Positions 1-8,883 of a DNA stretch of 64,000 nt are shown one piece after another. The DNA is taken from assembly GCA_035293945.1 (NCBI GenBank), contig DATGLV010000015.1, positions 62,001-126,000 on the forward strand, read 5' to 3'. Each line of letters opens with the position of its first letter. Position 1 is the stretch's first letter. The notes beneath the pieces are model-generated. The model was not told where the DNA came from. It saw nothing but the letters and a program-made list of their open reading frames with translations, and made no database searches. Made by a program: the position numbers and the translations under genes. This DNA comes from VAZQ01 sp035293945 (lineage in GTDB: Bacteria; Pseudomonadota; Alphaproteobacteria; Rhizobiales; Xanthobacteraceae).

Positions 1-169
1 CGGTCTGGATGCCGCAAGCGAGGCTGCCGCCGCGATGCGGGCAGCGATTGCTGAGCGCAAAGAATTCGCCGTCCAGATTATAAACCACGATCGCGCGCCC
101 GCCGGCGTCGACCAGCTTGCGCTTGCCGGGAGGGATTTCCGCGATGGTGGCGACGACGTGACCGGCCAT
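1..169 (-). CDS. Rieske [2Fe-2S] ferredoxin-like protein, N-terminal part
   Basis: The gene runs off the left edge; only the first 56 codons are present. The visible peptide opens MAGHVVATIAEIPPG and carries the first Rieske ligand pair as CPHRG near residue 45, preceded by a short beta-strand region (AIVVYNLDGEFFALSN) typical of small oxygenase-type ferredoxins and NirD-like subunits. The start ATG (167-169) lies 2 bases beyond the stop of the amidohydrolase gene, so both are probably on one transcript, read from high to low coordinate. A single-domain electron carrier is likely, but an oxygenase subunit cannot be excluded because the second CxxH pair is outside the window. Confidence 0.8.
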   Translation of the reverse strand, partial: MAGHVVATIAEIPPGKRKLVDAGGRAIVVYNLDGEFFALSNRCPHRGGSLACGIQT

Positions 170-171
170 GG

Positions 172-1272
172 TCAGGCGAACCGGTAGAGCGCGCGGGCAT
201 TGCCGGCGAGAATGTTGGCGCGGCGCGCCTCATCGAGCGAAGGCGGCAGCGCGGTGCGCGGATCGTCGAAATCCCAATGCGGGTAATCGCTGGCAAAGAG
301 AAACCGGTCCCAGCCGACCCAGCTCATCAGGTCAATGAGATGCTGTGGGTCCTCGGTTTCTTCCATCGGCTGGGTCGAGACCCAGACATGCTCGCGAATG
401 TATTCGGAGGGCGCGCGGCGCAAGTGCGGAACCTCTTCGCGCAATCGCTTCCAGAGCTTGTCGAGCCGCCAGCCGAGGGCCGGCAGCCAGGCAAAGCCGG
501 CCTCGATCATGACGAGCTTGAGCGACCGGAAGCGCTCGAACACCCCCTCCATGATCAGGCTCGTGAGCTGCGCCTGGCAGCACGACGCATGCTCGGTCAT
601 GTCCTCGATATAGAATGATGGCCAACCCGAGTTGCTGGCCGCACGGCCGCTGGTGCCGAACACGTGGACGGCGACCGGGAATCCGGCCTCCTCGGCCGCC
701 GCATAGATCGGCCAGTAGCGCTTCTTGCCCATGAGCTCGCTGGTGCGGCTGCGCAGCAGCACATGCACGAAGCGACGGTCGCCGGCGCGGCGCCTGATCT
801 CGACGCGGGAGGCTTCCCCATCCTCGTACGGGACCACGACCGAGGCCAAAAGGCGCGGGTCGCGCCGGTTCCAACCCTCGAGCTGAAACTCATTGGCCGC
901 AAACGCCATGGCGGCGCTGAATTCATCGTTCTGGTCGCCCTGACCGTTGGGCGAGAGCGGATTCATGATGGCGTGATCGATGCCGTAGAAGTCGAGGTGC
1001 TGCGCCCGCATGAAGTCAAGGTCGCTTGCCGGCAATCCGCCGCCCGGCGGCCAGGAATCACGGCGCGAGGCGAGCGGCTGGCTCTTAGGATACGGAAAGC
1101 CCTTGGCAAAACCTTGCCGGCCGCGCGTCCCGAAAGTCTTGAGATGCTCCCACCAACGCTGGCTCAGGAACGGGCGCAGATCCTCAACCGACGCCTTGGG
1201 ATGAATGTCGACATCGATGATGGCGGTCCGCGACTTCTTTTCCCGGAGGATTTCGCGCGCTTCTATGTTCAT
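172..1272 (-). CDS. Amidohydrolase family protein (Amidohydrolase_2, ACMSD-like)
   Basis: A 366-residue TIM-barrel metal hydrolase or decarboxylase. The N-terminal metal site appears as VDIHPK near residue 20, with Asp-x-His in place of the usual His-x-His. A mid-protein histidine lies in FPVAVHVFG, and the C-terminal aspartate lies in LFASDYPHWDFDD, a hallmark of the amidohydrolase-related (Pfam Amidohydrolase_2) group that includes aminocarboxymuconate-semialdehyde decarboxylase. Length is normal for the family. It is followed after 2 bases by the Rieske gene and preceded by a paralogue at 1410-2573, suggesting an aromatic or cyclic-compound breakdown operon. The substrate cannot be deduced. 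Confidence 0.85.
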   Translation of the reverse strand: MNIEAREILREKKSRTAIIDVDIHPKASVEDLRPFLSQRWWEHLKTFGTRGRQGFAKGFPYPKSQPLASRRDSWPPGGGLPASDLDFMRAQHLDFYGIDHAIMNPLSPNGQGDQNDEFSAAMAFAANEFQLEGWNRRDPRLLASVVVPYEDGEASRVEIRRRAGDRRFVHVLLRSRTSELMGKKRYWPIYAAAEEAGFPVAVHVFGTSGRAASNSGWPSFYIEDMTEHASCCQAQLTSLIMEGVFERFRSLKLVMIEAGFAWLPALGWRLDKLWKRLREEVPHLRRAPSEYIREHVWVSTQPMEETEDPQHLIDLMSWVGWDRFLFASDYPHWDFDDPRTALPPSLDEARRANILAGNARALYRFA

Positions 1273-1294
1273 CGTACGGGCTCCTCGAGACGCA

Positions 1295-1411
1295 TCCCGA
1301 TCGAGTGGATCGGAATGCGCTCTAATTTTTTGCGTTGGCGCATGTTCTTTTCGGATAATCGGTGCCCACCCCCGATCGCGTCGGGGGGCAGGCTTTTCCG
1401 GAACATGCGCT
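1295..1411. repeat. RIME/RPE-like intergenic palindromic element
   Basis: Perfect 10-base arms GCGCATGTTC (1338-1347) and GAACATGCGC (1401-1410) enclose a second hairpin, CCCCCGA (1369-1375) and TCGGGGG (1381-1387). The inner text resembles the mosaic elements scattered through rhizobial intergenic DNA (a GGTGCCCAC core and a TGCGCTCTAA-type left end). It fills the spacer between the two amidohydrolase genes and includes the first base of the upstream gene's stop codon, so it may act as an RNA stem-loop or terminator between them. The family name is by recall, not alignment. Confidence 0.6.
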
Positions 1412-2573
1412 AAATCCGCGGATAGGTCGCGCGCGGATTATCCATGAGAATCCTCTGTCGCAACGAACCCGGCAAGCCCGGCGGCAGAATTTCCTCGCCG
1501 TCGAATTGCCAATGCGGGAAATCCGACGCGTAGAGAAGCATAGCATCGGAACCCAGATGATCGATCACGCGCTCGACCACGCCAGGCTCGGCGGGTGCAT
1601 CGAACGGCTGGATGGTGAGGCGCACATGGTCGCGCACGATCTCGGCGGGCGGCCGATCGACCCACGGCACCTCCGCGCGCACGCCGCGCCAGAATTTGGC
1701 AAATCGCCACAAAAATCCGGGCAGCCAGGTGACGCCGGATTCGAGCAGCACGATCTTGAGGGAAGGAAATTTCGCGAAGACGCCTTCCGCAATCAGGCTG
1801 CCAAGCTGCGACTGGAAGGCCTGCGCGTAGCTCGCATAATCCTCGATGTAATAAGTCGGCCACCCGAGCGAGGTCAGTGCATGGCGGTAGGTCGAGCCTG
1901 GATGAATGCCGATCGGCAGCGCGTGGCGTTCGGCCGCCGCATAGATCGGCCACCAGTGCCGGCGCCCGAGCGGGCTCTCTTGCATGGCCAGGAGGAGAAT
2001 CTGCACGAAGCGGCGATCCTTGGCGCAGCGCTCGATCTCCTCGACTGCAAGCTCGACATTCTGGGTCGGCACCACGATCGAAGCCGACAGCCGCGGATCG
2101 CAATCGAGCCATTCCTTGGCGATCCAATCGTTCAACGCGCGCGCAAAAGCCGCGGCCAGGTCCTCGCTGAACAGGAGCTCCACGCCGTAGATACAGTTGC
2201 AGATGGCGCGCTCGGCATTGAGGCCGCCGAAGACCGCGTCCGTGAGCGTTTCGAGACCGGCCTCAGGGATTCCGTTCGGGCTGCGCCATTGCGGTGCGGC
2301 GCTGAGCGGCGCGCGGGGCGGATAGGCGTTGGTTTCGAGCGAGGGGATGCCTCGCTCTACGACGCTCGCCCGCCAATATTCGTCGAGAAACGGCAGCAGC
2401 GCTGCTATGCTTGGCGGCGAGGGATGAACGTCACAGTCGATCGCGGGAAACGGCTCGGCCAATCGGCTCCTCGTGTGCTCGACATCGGGTTGCACCGCCA
2501 ATGACGCGGCGATGATCGCGTCCCAAAGGCTAACACGTCGCCGCCAGCGTACAAAGCCTGCGTCGGATCGCAA
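1410..2573 (-). CDS. Amidohydrolase family protein, paralogue of the 172-1272 gene
   Basis: The open frame is 387 codons. The conserved region begins with AIDCDVHPSPPS and ends with LLYASDFPHWQFDGEE, closely matching the neighbouring amidohydrolase (SDYPHWDFDDP), so the two are tandem paralogues of one ACMSD-related group. The first ATG gives a basic, unusual leader (MRSDAGFVRWRRRVSLW). A GTG 26 codons in, starting VQPDVEHTR, is a plausible real start that leaves a normal distance to the Asp-x-His metal motif. The stop lies in the repeat at 1295-1411. The substrate is unknown; the pairing with a Rieske gene hints at oxidative catabolism. Confidence 0.82.
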   Translation of the reverse strand: MRSDAGFVRWRRRVSLWDAIIAASLAVQPDVEHTRSRLAEPFPAIDCDVHPSPPSIAALLPFLDEYWRASVVERGIPSLETNAYPPRAPLSAAPQWRSPNGIPEAGLETLTDAVFGGLNAERAICNCIYGVELLFSEDLAAAFARALNDWIAKEWLDCDPRLSASIVVPTQNVELAVEEIERCAKDRRFVQILLLAMQESPLGRRHWWPIYAAAERHALPIGIHPGSTYRHALTSLGWPTYYIEDYASYAQAFQSQLGSLIAEGVFAKFPSLKIVLLESGVTWLPGFLWRFAKFWRGVRAEVPWVDRPPAEIVRDHVRLTIQPFDAPAEPGVVERVIDHLGSDAMLLYASDFPHWQFDGEEILPPGLPGSLRQRILMDNPRATYPRI

Positions 2574-2627
2574 TTGCGCGACCCCACGCAGGCGAGGCAG
2601 GCGTCGGCCAAAGGATCTGCGGCTCGA

Positions 2628-3143
2628 CTAAAGCCGATAGAGAATCTGGTCGGTCCAGAATCGCTCGAGCCGGTGCAGCGACTTGTTCAAGGTCGCAAAT
2701 TCTTCGGAGCTGATGCCGCCGACCTGCTCGACCGTGCGCACGTGCTTCTGATAGAGCGCATCGACGATGTCGCGCACTTCGCCGCCCTTCTCGGTCAGCT
2801 TGATGCGGACCGAGCGTCGGTCGACCCGTGAACGCTGGTGATCGAGGAAGCCCATCTCGACCAGCTTCTTCAGATTGTAGGAGACGTTGGAGCCGAGATA
2901 ATAGCCGCGCGTGCGCAGCTCGCCGGCGGTCAGCTCCTTCTCGCCGATATTGTATAGGAGCAGCGCCTGAACGGAGTTGATGTCAGCGCGGCTGCGGCGG
3001 TCGAACTCATCCTTGATGACGTCGAGCAGGCGGCGATGTAGCCGCTCCACTAGCGTCAAGGCTTCGAGATAGAGCGGACGGATATGCTCGAATCGCTGCT
3101 CGCGATCGGTCGGCTCAACCGTCTTCGCAACGGCTTTCATCAT
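2628..3143 (-). CDS. ldtR: MarR-family winged-helix regulator, LdtR-like
   Basis: A 171-residue DNA-binding protein. A central block with ADINSVQALLLYNIG, ELTAGELRTRG and LGSNVSYNLKKLVEMGFL forms the winged helix, followed by the wing RSRVDRRSVRIKLTEKG and the C-terminal dimer helices ending RLERFWTDQILYRL. This pattern matches the LdtR subgroup of alphaproteobacteria, known in Liberibacter and Sinorhizobium as a regulator linked to L,D-transpeptidase and osmotic stress. The gene stands alone, with about 280 bases of non-coding DNA upstream and no adjacent transpeptidase here. The subgroup assignment is from recalled sequence similarity; MarR membership itself is firm. Confidence 0.8.
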   Translation of the reverse strand: MMKAVAKTVEPTDREQRFEHIRPLYLEALTLVERLHRRLLDVIKDEFDRRSRADINSVQALLLYNIGEKELTAGELRTRGYYLGSNVSYNLKKLVEMGFLDHQRSRVDRRSVRIKLTEKGGEVRDIVDALYQKHVRTVEQVGGISSEEFATLNKSLHRLERFWTDQILYRL

Positions 3144-3427
3144 GACGCCTTCCTATGACTTTGTTCTAAAGTGGCGAGGCCCTGTTCCCCGCTCGTACGG
3201 AAGCCTAGAAGTGAGGGTCTAAAAAGCGCTTAAACAACAGGATAAAGAGATCGTTATTTTGCAGCGCTGAATGATCAATTTCGCCGACGATTCAAGCATC
3301 TTTCGTAACGCTTCATTCACGACGCAGCCGCGGTTACCTCTCGTGGCATCATGATCGGACCACCTTGTGACCATCGCGTGCGTCGCAATTGCACGCCACT
3401 GTCGACCGGCGTGGGGCGGCTATTACA

Positions 3428-5773
3428 TCAACGAGCCGATGCTGCCGTCGACCGATAGACATCGGCAAGAGCAGCGGCACTGCGCTCCACCGAGAAATTG
3501 GCAACGGCTCGCTCGTAACTGCGCCGGCCCATCCGGGCACGGAGATCATGATCGCCCGCCAGCTTGAGGACTGCGGCACCGAGCACGCGAGGGTCATGCG
3601 GCGGGACGAGCAATCCGGTTTCGCCATCAATGACCAGCTCAGGCACTCCGCCAACCGCGGTCGCCACCACGGGCAATCCGCTACCCATCGCTTCAAGGAT
3701 ATTGTTGGGAAATCCCTCCGTATGCGACGCGCTGACGTGAATATCCGCGGCAGATAAGATCGATGAAATATCCAGGCGTTCGCCAAGAAACCGGACGTGC
3801 GCTGCAAGCTCGAGCCGCGCACAGAGGTCGTGCAACCAGCGGAGATTGTTATCGATGTCGCGGCCTACGACGAGCAACTTCCAGCCGGGAGGAAGCTGTT
3901 CGATTACCTGATGAAGTGCCGCCAGCAGGTCGGCGTGTCCTTTATATGCCCACAAAGTGCCGACGGTGCTCAGCACCAACTCGTCTTGCCCGAGGCCAAG
4001 CTCATTGCGGGCTGATCGACGCTCAATCGGCAGCGGAGGTCGGGCTGAGAAGTCGATGCCGTTGTAGATGACGCGAATCTTCGATCGATCGACACCTTCG
4101 GATTCCAGCTGCCGCATGATCATTGCGGAATTGCAGATGACGGCGTCGACCCGCGAATGAAGCAGCGACCGCTCAAAATGGCCCAGAAATCTCGCCGACT
4201 CCTGATACCAGTTCAACGAGACGCGGCTCATGACGAGCGGCTTGCAGGTTGCCAGGCGGTTGGCCCAGGCGCCATACAGATAGGAGAAGGGCAGCACTGT
4301 GTGGACGATGTCGTATTCGCCCTTGCGCATGTGGTCCGCCAGCGGGCGTACACAGGCCAGATAAGCATAGGTGCCGAAGGCGAGCGACTCGATCCATGAC
4401 GCAGATCGAGCGATCAATGCGATCGTCCAGCCAACAATCGTCGACTGCGACCGATGTTGGGCTAGCCACCGCCTCAAGCGCCGCCTGATCTCGCCCAAGG
4501 GCGTCATCCAATGAGTGGCCGCTCGCCGAAATGGTCCCACCACCGCAATCCCGGCTTCGCTCAATCGCGTAGCCAGCACTCCACGCTCGAGCAAGGTGCA
4601 GACAACCACCTCGAACATGGTCCGGTCGAGTAGCGGCAAATTGCGAACAAGGTCCATCTCGGCGCCGCCGACATTGAGCGTAGGTATGACGACGAGGACC
4701 TTGATCCGCCGGCGATCGGAACCTTCGGAAGTGAAGATCGGGAGCGAGGCTGGGCTCTGGAAGCGACTCAAGGTGTTCAGCCGTAGTCGCCACGTTTCCA
4801 GGAGAATGGCAAAGCTGAAGGTTGGTTGGGACCTGACATGCGCGAGCGTCTTATCAACGAGCCGCCTGGCCACCGCTTGATCTTCATCGCGCGGGAGCGG
4901 TCCGGGCTTGGCCAAAAAGCGACGCAAGAGCCGGAGCATGGTTGCAAGGGCTCGCTCGGGCCGATCTGCCGGGGGTATGTCGTACCCGGAGACGAAGACG
5001 CCAATCGCGCGCGCCGCGTCCGGATCGTAGGGAACACGCAATTCCTTCCAACAGGCGCCACGCAACCTGTCGAGAAACGCTGGATCGATTCCATGCGTCG
5101 AGGTCAATCCCCTGCTGTTCTGCCGATAACGGGTCAATGGCTCGGGGATGTTCGCCGCTCGACAGATGGTCAGCATGCGGGCCCAAAGGTCGTAATCCTC
5201 CGCCGTTCGCAGCTCCGCCCGATAGCCGCCGGCTGCCTCGAAGCACGCCCGGCGAAAGGCCACTGAGGAGTGGCAAAACGGATTGAAGAAAAGAAAGCAC
5301 CAGCGAATTTCCAAGTCGGAGGTCGGCAGGCGGATGATCTCGCGGGTCTGGCCCTCCTCGGTGATGGTGGCAAACCAGGTGCCGACCAGGCCGAGCCGGG
5401 GGTCGGCGTCGAGCATGGAGACAAGACGGCGGAGCCTCGTCGGCTCCGCGACGTCATCGGCGTCGAGGCGAGCGATAATGCCGGCGCGCGCGCAGGCGAT
5501 GCCACGATTGGCCGCCGCAGCAGGACCGACATTTTCAGGACCGGTGATGAGACGAATGCGCGGATCACGTCCGGCGATAGGGGCGATCTGATCGTGCTGA
5601 TGCCCACCATCATCGACGATGATCAGCTCGAGATCGCTCAGGTCCTGCCTGAGCACGCTTTCGACGGCGGCATCGAAAAAGCGCACGTCATCATGGACCG
5701 TCATTACGACGGAAACACGGGGCGCGGGCAAACCCGCAATATCAGCCTGAGTGCTGGATCGCTCGTGCGACAC
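3428..5773 (-). CDS. Fused GT2-GT4 glycosyltransferase
   Basis: A 781-residue protein joining two transferases. Residues about 18-230 form a GT-A (GT2) domain: RVSVVMTVHDD, IIVDDGG, and the DxD-type motif in ARLDADDVAEP near 104-107. Residues from about 358 form a GT-B (GT4) domain, with KVLVVIPTLNVGGAEMDL, a central YNGIDF linker, GTLWAYKGHADLL, and the nucleotide-sugar site around HTEGFPNNILEAMGSG. Such two-headed enzymes add two successive sugars in capsule, O-antigen or exopolysaccharide synthesis at the cytoplasmic membrane. No signal peptide is seen. It diverges from the phosphatase-superfamily gene 133 bases away. The sugars are unknown. Confidence 0.88.
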   Translation of the reverse strand: MSHERSSTQADIAGLPAPRVSVVMTVHDDVRFFDAAVESVLRQDLSDLELIIVDDGGHQHDQIAPIAGRDPRIRLITGPENVGPAAAANRGIACARAGIIARLDADDVAEPTRLRRLVSMLDADPRLGLVGTWFATITEEGQTREIIRLPTSDLEIRWCFLFFNPFCHSSVAFRRACFEAAGGYRAELRTAEDYDLWARMLTICRAANIPEPLTRYRQNSRGLTSTHGIDPAFLDRLRGACWKELRVPYDPDAARAIGVFVSGYDIPPADRPERALATMLRLLRRFLAKPGPLPRDEDQAVARRLVDKTLAHVRSQPTFSFAILLETWRLRLNTLSRFQSPASLPIFTSEGSDRRRIKVLVVIPTLNVGGAEMDLVRNLPLLDRTMFEVVVCTLLERGVLATRLSEAGIAVVGPFRRAATHWMTPLGEIRRRLRRWLAQHRSQSTIVGWTIALIARSASWIESLAFGTYAYLACVRPLADHMRKGEYDIVHTVLPFSYLYGAWANRLATCKPLVMSRVSLNWYQESARFLGHFERSLLHSRVDAVICNSAMIMRQLESEGVDRSKIRVIYNGIDFSARPPLPIERRSARNELGLGQDELVLSTVGTLWAYKGHADLLAALHQVIEQLPPGWKLLVVGRDIDNNLRWLHDLCARLELAAHVRFLGERLDISSILSAADIHVSASHTEGFPNNILEAMGSGLPVVATAVGGVPELVIDGETGLLVPPHDPRVLGAAVLKLAGDHDLRARMGRRSYERAVANFSVERSAAALADVYRSTAASAR

Positions 5774-5905
5774 CGCGCTACCATTGTGCTCACTGGGACA
5801 GTAAGATCAATTCTAGCCGGTTCTATTGAGGCGTGCAGGGATTCGTATATTCGCAATCCAGGTTGCGGCAACCGCCGGCTGCAGATCAATCGGATAGGCC
5901 AATCG

Positions 5906-7504
5906 ATGTTTCGCCGCCGCATGCTGGTGATCGGCCTGGACGGCTTCGATATCGGCTTTGCGGAGCAGCTGATGGCGGAGGGCGCGCTTCCCAACATCGC
6001 GCGTCTGCGCCTTTGCAGTGCCTGCTTCGACCTGGATCACGGGCTCGATAAATATTCAGGGCTCGCTTGGGAGCATGTTTCCACGGGCTTGTCTCCGAGT
6101 GACGGCGGACGATGGTCGGCGCTCAGCTTCGATCCCGCAACCTACGCGGTTCTCCAGGAACCCACATCCGCACGTCCGTTCTTGGCCGAGCTTTCGGCAA
6201 GGACTGTCGTTTTTGACGTCCCCTATTGTGACTTGACCCAGGCGCAGCGGGTGCTTGGGCTGACGCATTGGGGCTCTCATGATCCGGGCGTGTCGCCGGT
6301 GTCGCGGCCCGCGGAATTGCGTGGCGAGCTGGATCGCCGCTTTGGGCCATACCCGGCAACAGAGTGGATCTATGGACACTGCTGGCCGTCTGCCGAGAAG
6401 GCGCGCGCCGCCGGGGCGGCGCTTACGGCCGCGGTCGAGCTGCGGAGCAAAGCGGCGCGCTGGCTGTTGACGGAGCGATTGCCGAGCTGGGAGCTGGCGC
6501 TGATCGTGGTGAGCGAATCCCATTCGGCGATAGAACCGCTGTGGCACGGCGTCGATCCACTGCACCCTCTGCATCGCATCAAATCAAGCGCGGCCGCCGG
6601 CGAAGCATTGCGCGGCGTCTACCGCGCGATCGACGGTTTGGTCGGAGATCTGCGGGCGGCGTTTCCGGACGCGACCCTTGCGTTGTTTGCCATGCACGGG
6701 ATGGGCGCCAACGAAAGCGATTTGCCCGCGATGGTGCTGCTGCCGGAGCTGCTCTATCGGGCTGCTTTCGGCAAGTCCTATATGCGATCGCTTCCTTACG
6801 GCGGCGCGACGGCGGAAGGCGTTCCGCTTCTCGGCGAGGATGACACGTGGGAAGACACAATGTTGGGCGCGGTGCCGAAAGCATCGCGTCCCAGCATTGC
6901 GGAGGTCGGCCTCTCGGCCTGGCTCTCCAGCTTCAAGGAGGGGCAGCCGCGCTGGCTGGCCCGCTCCGGTGTGGAGTGGATGCCGGCGGCGAGATATTGC
7001 CAGTTCTGGCCCCGGATGCGGGCCTTCGCGCTGCCATCCTACTACGACGGGCGCGTTCGGATTAATCTGCAAGGTCGCGAGAGCCGGGGCGTTGTGCCTC
7101 GGCATGAGTATGACAAGACCTGTGCGCAGATTGCTGATCTAATCGGAGGCTGTCGCAATCTATTGACGGGCCAGATCGCGGTGGCCGACATCCATCGGCC
7201 GAAAGCGGACCCCCAAGCGGTCGGGCCGTCCGAAGCCGACATGTATATCATTTGGAGCTCCGCACCGGTCGGACTTTCCACCCCAGCTTTCGGAAAGATC
7301 GGTCCTGTCCCGTATCGACGCACCGGCGGTCATAGCGGCCGCCGCGGCTTCCTTTATTTGGCGGGCGATCGAATTGCGTCAGGCGCGCTCGGAGGGATCA
7401 GCTCATTCGATGTCGTTCCGACGCTGATCGAATTGCTCGGCGAGAGGAGGCCGAGCCGCATGAGCGGCATTTCCGCCGCTCCGCGCATCCTGGTCCCCGC
7501 TTGA
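5906..7504 (+). CDS. Alkaline-phosphatase-superfamily phosphodiesterase-like protein
   Basis: The open frame continues leftwards over the glycosyltransferase gene, but the real start is the ATG at 5906 (532 residues) or 5921, because the family motif LVIGLDGFDIGFAEQL begins there. Further family marks are a nucleophile region YSGLAWEHVSTGLSPSDGG, VVSESHSAIEPLWHG, FAMHGMGANESD and GGHSGRRGFLYLAGD, resembling type I phosphodiesterase/nucleotide pyrophosphatase proteins with two-metal sites. It sits between two glycosyltransferases and may edit or transfer phosphate-bearing groups on a glycan, which is inference. Its last 102 bases overlap the convergent GT2 gene. Confidence 0.8.
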   Translation: MFRRRMLVIGLDGFDIGFAEQLMAEGALPNIARLRLCSACFDLDHGLDKYSGLAWEHVSTGLSPSDGGRWSALSFDPATYAVLQEPTSARPFLAELSARTVVFDVPYCDLTQAQRVLGLTHWGSHDPGVSPVSRPAELRGELDRRFGPYPATEWIYGHCWPSAEKARAAGAALTAAVELRSKAARWLLTERLPSWELALIVVSESHSAIEPLWHGVDPLHPLHRIKSSAAAGEALRGVYRAIDGLVGDLRAAFPDATLALFAMHGMGANESDLPAMVLLPELLYRAAFGKSYMRSLPYGGATAEGVPLLGEDDTWEDTMLGAVPKASRPSIAEVGLSAWLSSFKEGQPRWLARSGVEWMPAARYCQFWPRMRAFALPSYYDGRVRINLQGRESRGVVPRHEYDKTCAQIADLIGGCRNLLTGQIAVADIHRPKADPQAVGPSEADMYIIWSSAPVGLSTPAFGKIGPVPYRRTGGHSGRRGFLYLAGDRIASGALGGISSFDVVPTLIELLGERRPSRMSGISAAPRILVPA

Positions 7505-8446
7505 TTGGTCCACTCCGTCGTGAGGTCGATAGCGGCCGATCCATCGGCCGCGTGCCAGCGAGGCACGGACGAGTGCCGGGACCCATTGCGTGGACCCGGA
7601 GAAGATCCGCAGCATTCGGTAGCCGGCTTGCAAGCGCATGACCTCACCGAGATCGTTCAACCGATCAGCGAGGCATGGCTCCGATCCGGTGTGGCTGGCT
7701 TTCAATTCCGCCTGACGGCCGGCGCTTTCGTAATACCCGCGCACATAGGCGACAGATTGCCGCTCGCGCGGCAAGACGTGATGCACGATCGCTGTTCGCA
7801 CCCAGCGACCACTATGTCCGCTGGCCAGGAGGGACTGGATCACGTCGGTCTCCTCTCCGCTGATCTTCCATTTTCCGGGACGTGCGCCAAGGCGAATGTC
7901 GTAGCGAAATTGCCGTTGCACCGAGGCGCGAAGCGCAAAATTCGCTCCGTAGGGCGGATACTGATCCGCAACCGTGATCTCGCGATCAGTGTCGGGCACC
8001 CGGCGAGCGGCAAATGCCGAATCGCACAGATGCCAGCTCCGCTGAAGCCAGGCGGGAGCGCCGCCTTCGAATTCGGGCAAGATCGGTCCGCCGAACAGGC
8101 TTACATCCGCGTATTGGAGGAATGCGGTCTCGTAGGCGCAGAGCCATTCCGGTGCAGCGCGAACATCATCGTCGATCCAGACCAGAACCCCTCCCGACGC
8201 CACCTCGATGCCCTTGTTGCGCGCATGTGAAAGACCCGGACGGGCCTCCGTCTCCGACATGATCGGCAGCCGACCCCGGAATTGCTCAACAACAGCGCGG
8301 CTGCCGTCCGTGCAATCGTTGAGGACGACGATGACCTCCCAATTCAGCTTCTTGAGCGGATGGAGCCGGCACAATGACTCGAGCGTGTTCCGGAGCAGGC
8401 GCTCCCTGTTCCAGCTGCAAATGATGACGGAAATTTTCTCACTCAC
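7403..8446 (-). CDS. GT2-family glycosyltransferase
   Basis: A 347-residue enzyme starting KISVIICSWNRERLLRNTL, with the donor-site DxD as VWIDDDVRAAPEW (residues about 89-101) and later GANFALRASV and ISGEETDVIQSLL, where the ED pair is the usual acceptor/base region of GT2 enzymes. The conserved part ends near residue 310. The remaining tail is hydrophilic (DQSSGDQDARSGG) and is encoded antisense to the 3' end of the phosphodiesterase-like gene, so it may be a read-through extension. The product is probably cytosolic or membrane-associated and used for surface polysaccharide. The VOC gene starts only 36 bases upstream, so co-transcription is likely. Confidence 0.86.
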   Translation of the reverse strand: MSEKISVIICSWNRERLLRNTLESLCRLHPLKKLNWEVIVVLNDCTDGSRAVVEQFRGRLPIMSETEARPGLSHARNKGIEVASGGVLVWIDDDVRAAPEWLCAYETAFLQYADVSLFGGPILPEFEGGAPAWLQRSWHLCDSAFAARRVPDTDREITVADQYPPYGANFALRASVQRQFRYDIRLGARPGKWKISGEETDVIQSLLASGHSGRWVRTAIVHHVLPRERQSVAYVRGYYESAGRQAELKASHTGSEPCLADRLNDLGEVMRLQAGYRMLRIFSGSTQWVPALVRASLARGRWIGRYRPHDGVDQSSGDQDARSGGNAAHAARPPLAEQFDQRRNDIE

Positions 8447-8482
8447 AGCAACAACGGCATCCGGGCCGCAAATGTGGTGGGC

Positions 8483-8866
8483 TCAACCCGGGCGATGGCA
8501 AACCGCTTCGATATTGTGTCCATCGGGGTCGCGCACGAAAGCGGCGTAATAATTCGGGTGATAGTGCGGCCGCAGGCCGGGCGCGCCATTGTCCGTGGCA
8601 CCGGCCGCGATGGCCGCGCGGTAGAATGCATCGACCATGGCACGATCATCCGCCGCGAATGCCACATGCAACGGCCGCTCGGCTCCGCCCTCCCCGCCGA
8701 TCCAGAAATCCGGGTTGCCGTCGCGGCCGAAGCCCGCGGCGCGGTGCTCGCTCTCGGCTTGATCCACCTCCATGATCATTGCATAGCCAAGCGGAGCGAG
8801 CGCTCCGAGATAGAATTTCTTCGATCGTTCATAGTCCGAGACCGGAAAACCAATGTGATCGATCAT
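8483..8866 (-). CDS. VOC-family (glyoxalase/extradiol dioxygenase fold) protein
   Basis: A 127-residue single VOC module. It starts MIDHIGFPVSDYERSKKFY, where His4 is the usual first metal ligand, contains PLHVAFAADDRAMVDAFY in the second beta-alpha-beta repeat, and ends FVRDPDGHNIEAVCHRPG, where the glutamate is the typical last ligand. This matches many small VOC proteins with unassigned substrates (glyoxalase-like, fosfomycin-resistance-like). It lies 17 bases after the stop of the 3-hydroxyisobutyrate dehydrogenase gene and is probably in the same transcript. No specific reaction can be assigned. Confidence 0.8.
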   Translation of the reverse strand: MIDHIGFPVSDYERSKKFYLGALAPLGYAMIMEVDQAESEHRAAGFGRDGNPDFWIGGEGGAERPLHVAFAADDRAMVDAFYRAAIAAGATDNGAPGLRPHYHPNYYAAFVRDPDGHNIEAVCHRPG

Positions 8867-8883
8867 GCGGGTGCTCCTCGCGG

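Noticed and set aside
1362..2504. 380-codon plus-strand frame
   Set aside because: Antisense to the amidohydrolase at 1410-2573; no motif.
5270..5905. N-terminal extension of the phosphodiesterase-like protein
   Set aside because: It lies over the 5' part of the glycosyltransferase gene and the intergenic gap; family similarity begins at the ATG 5906.
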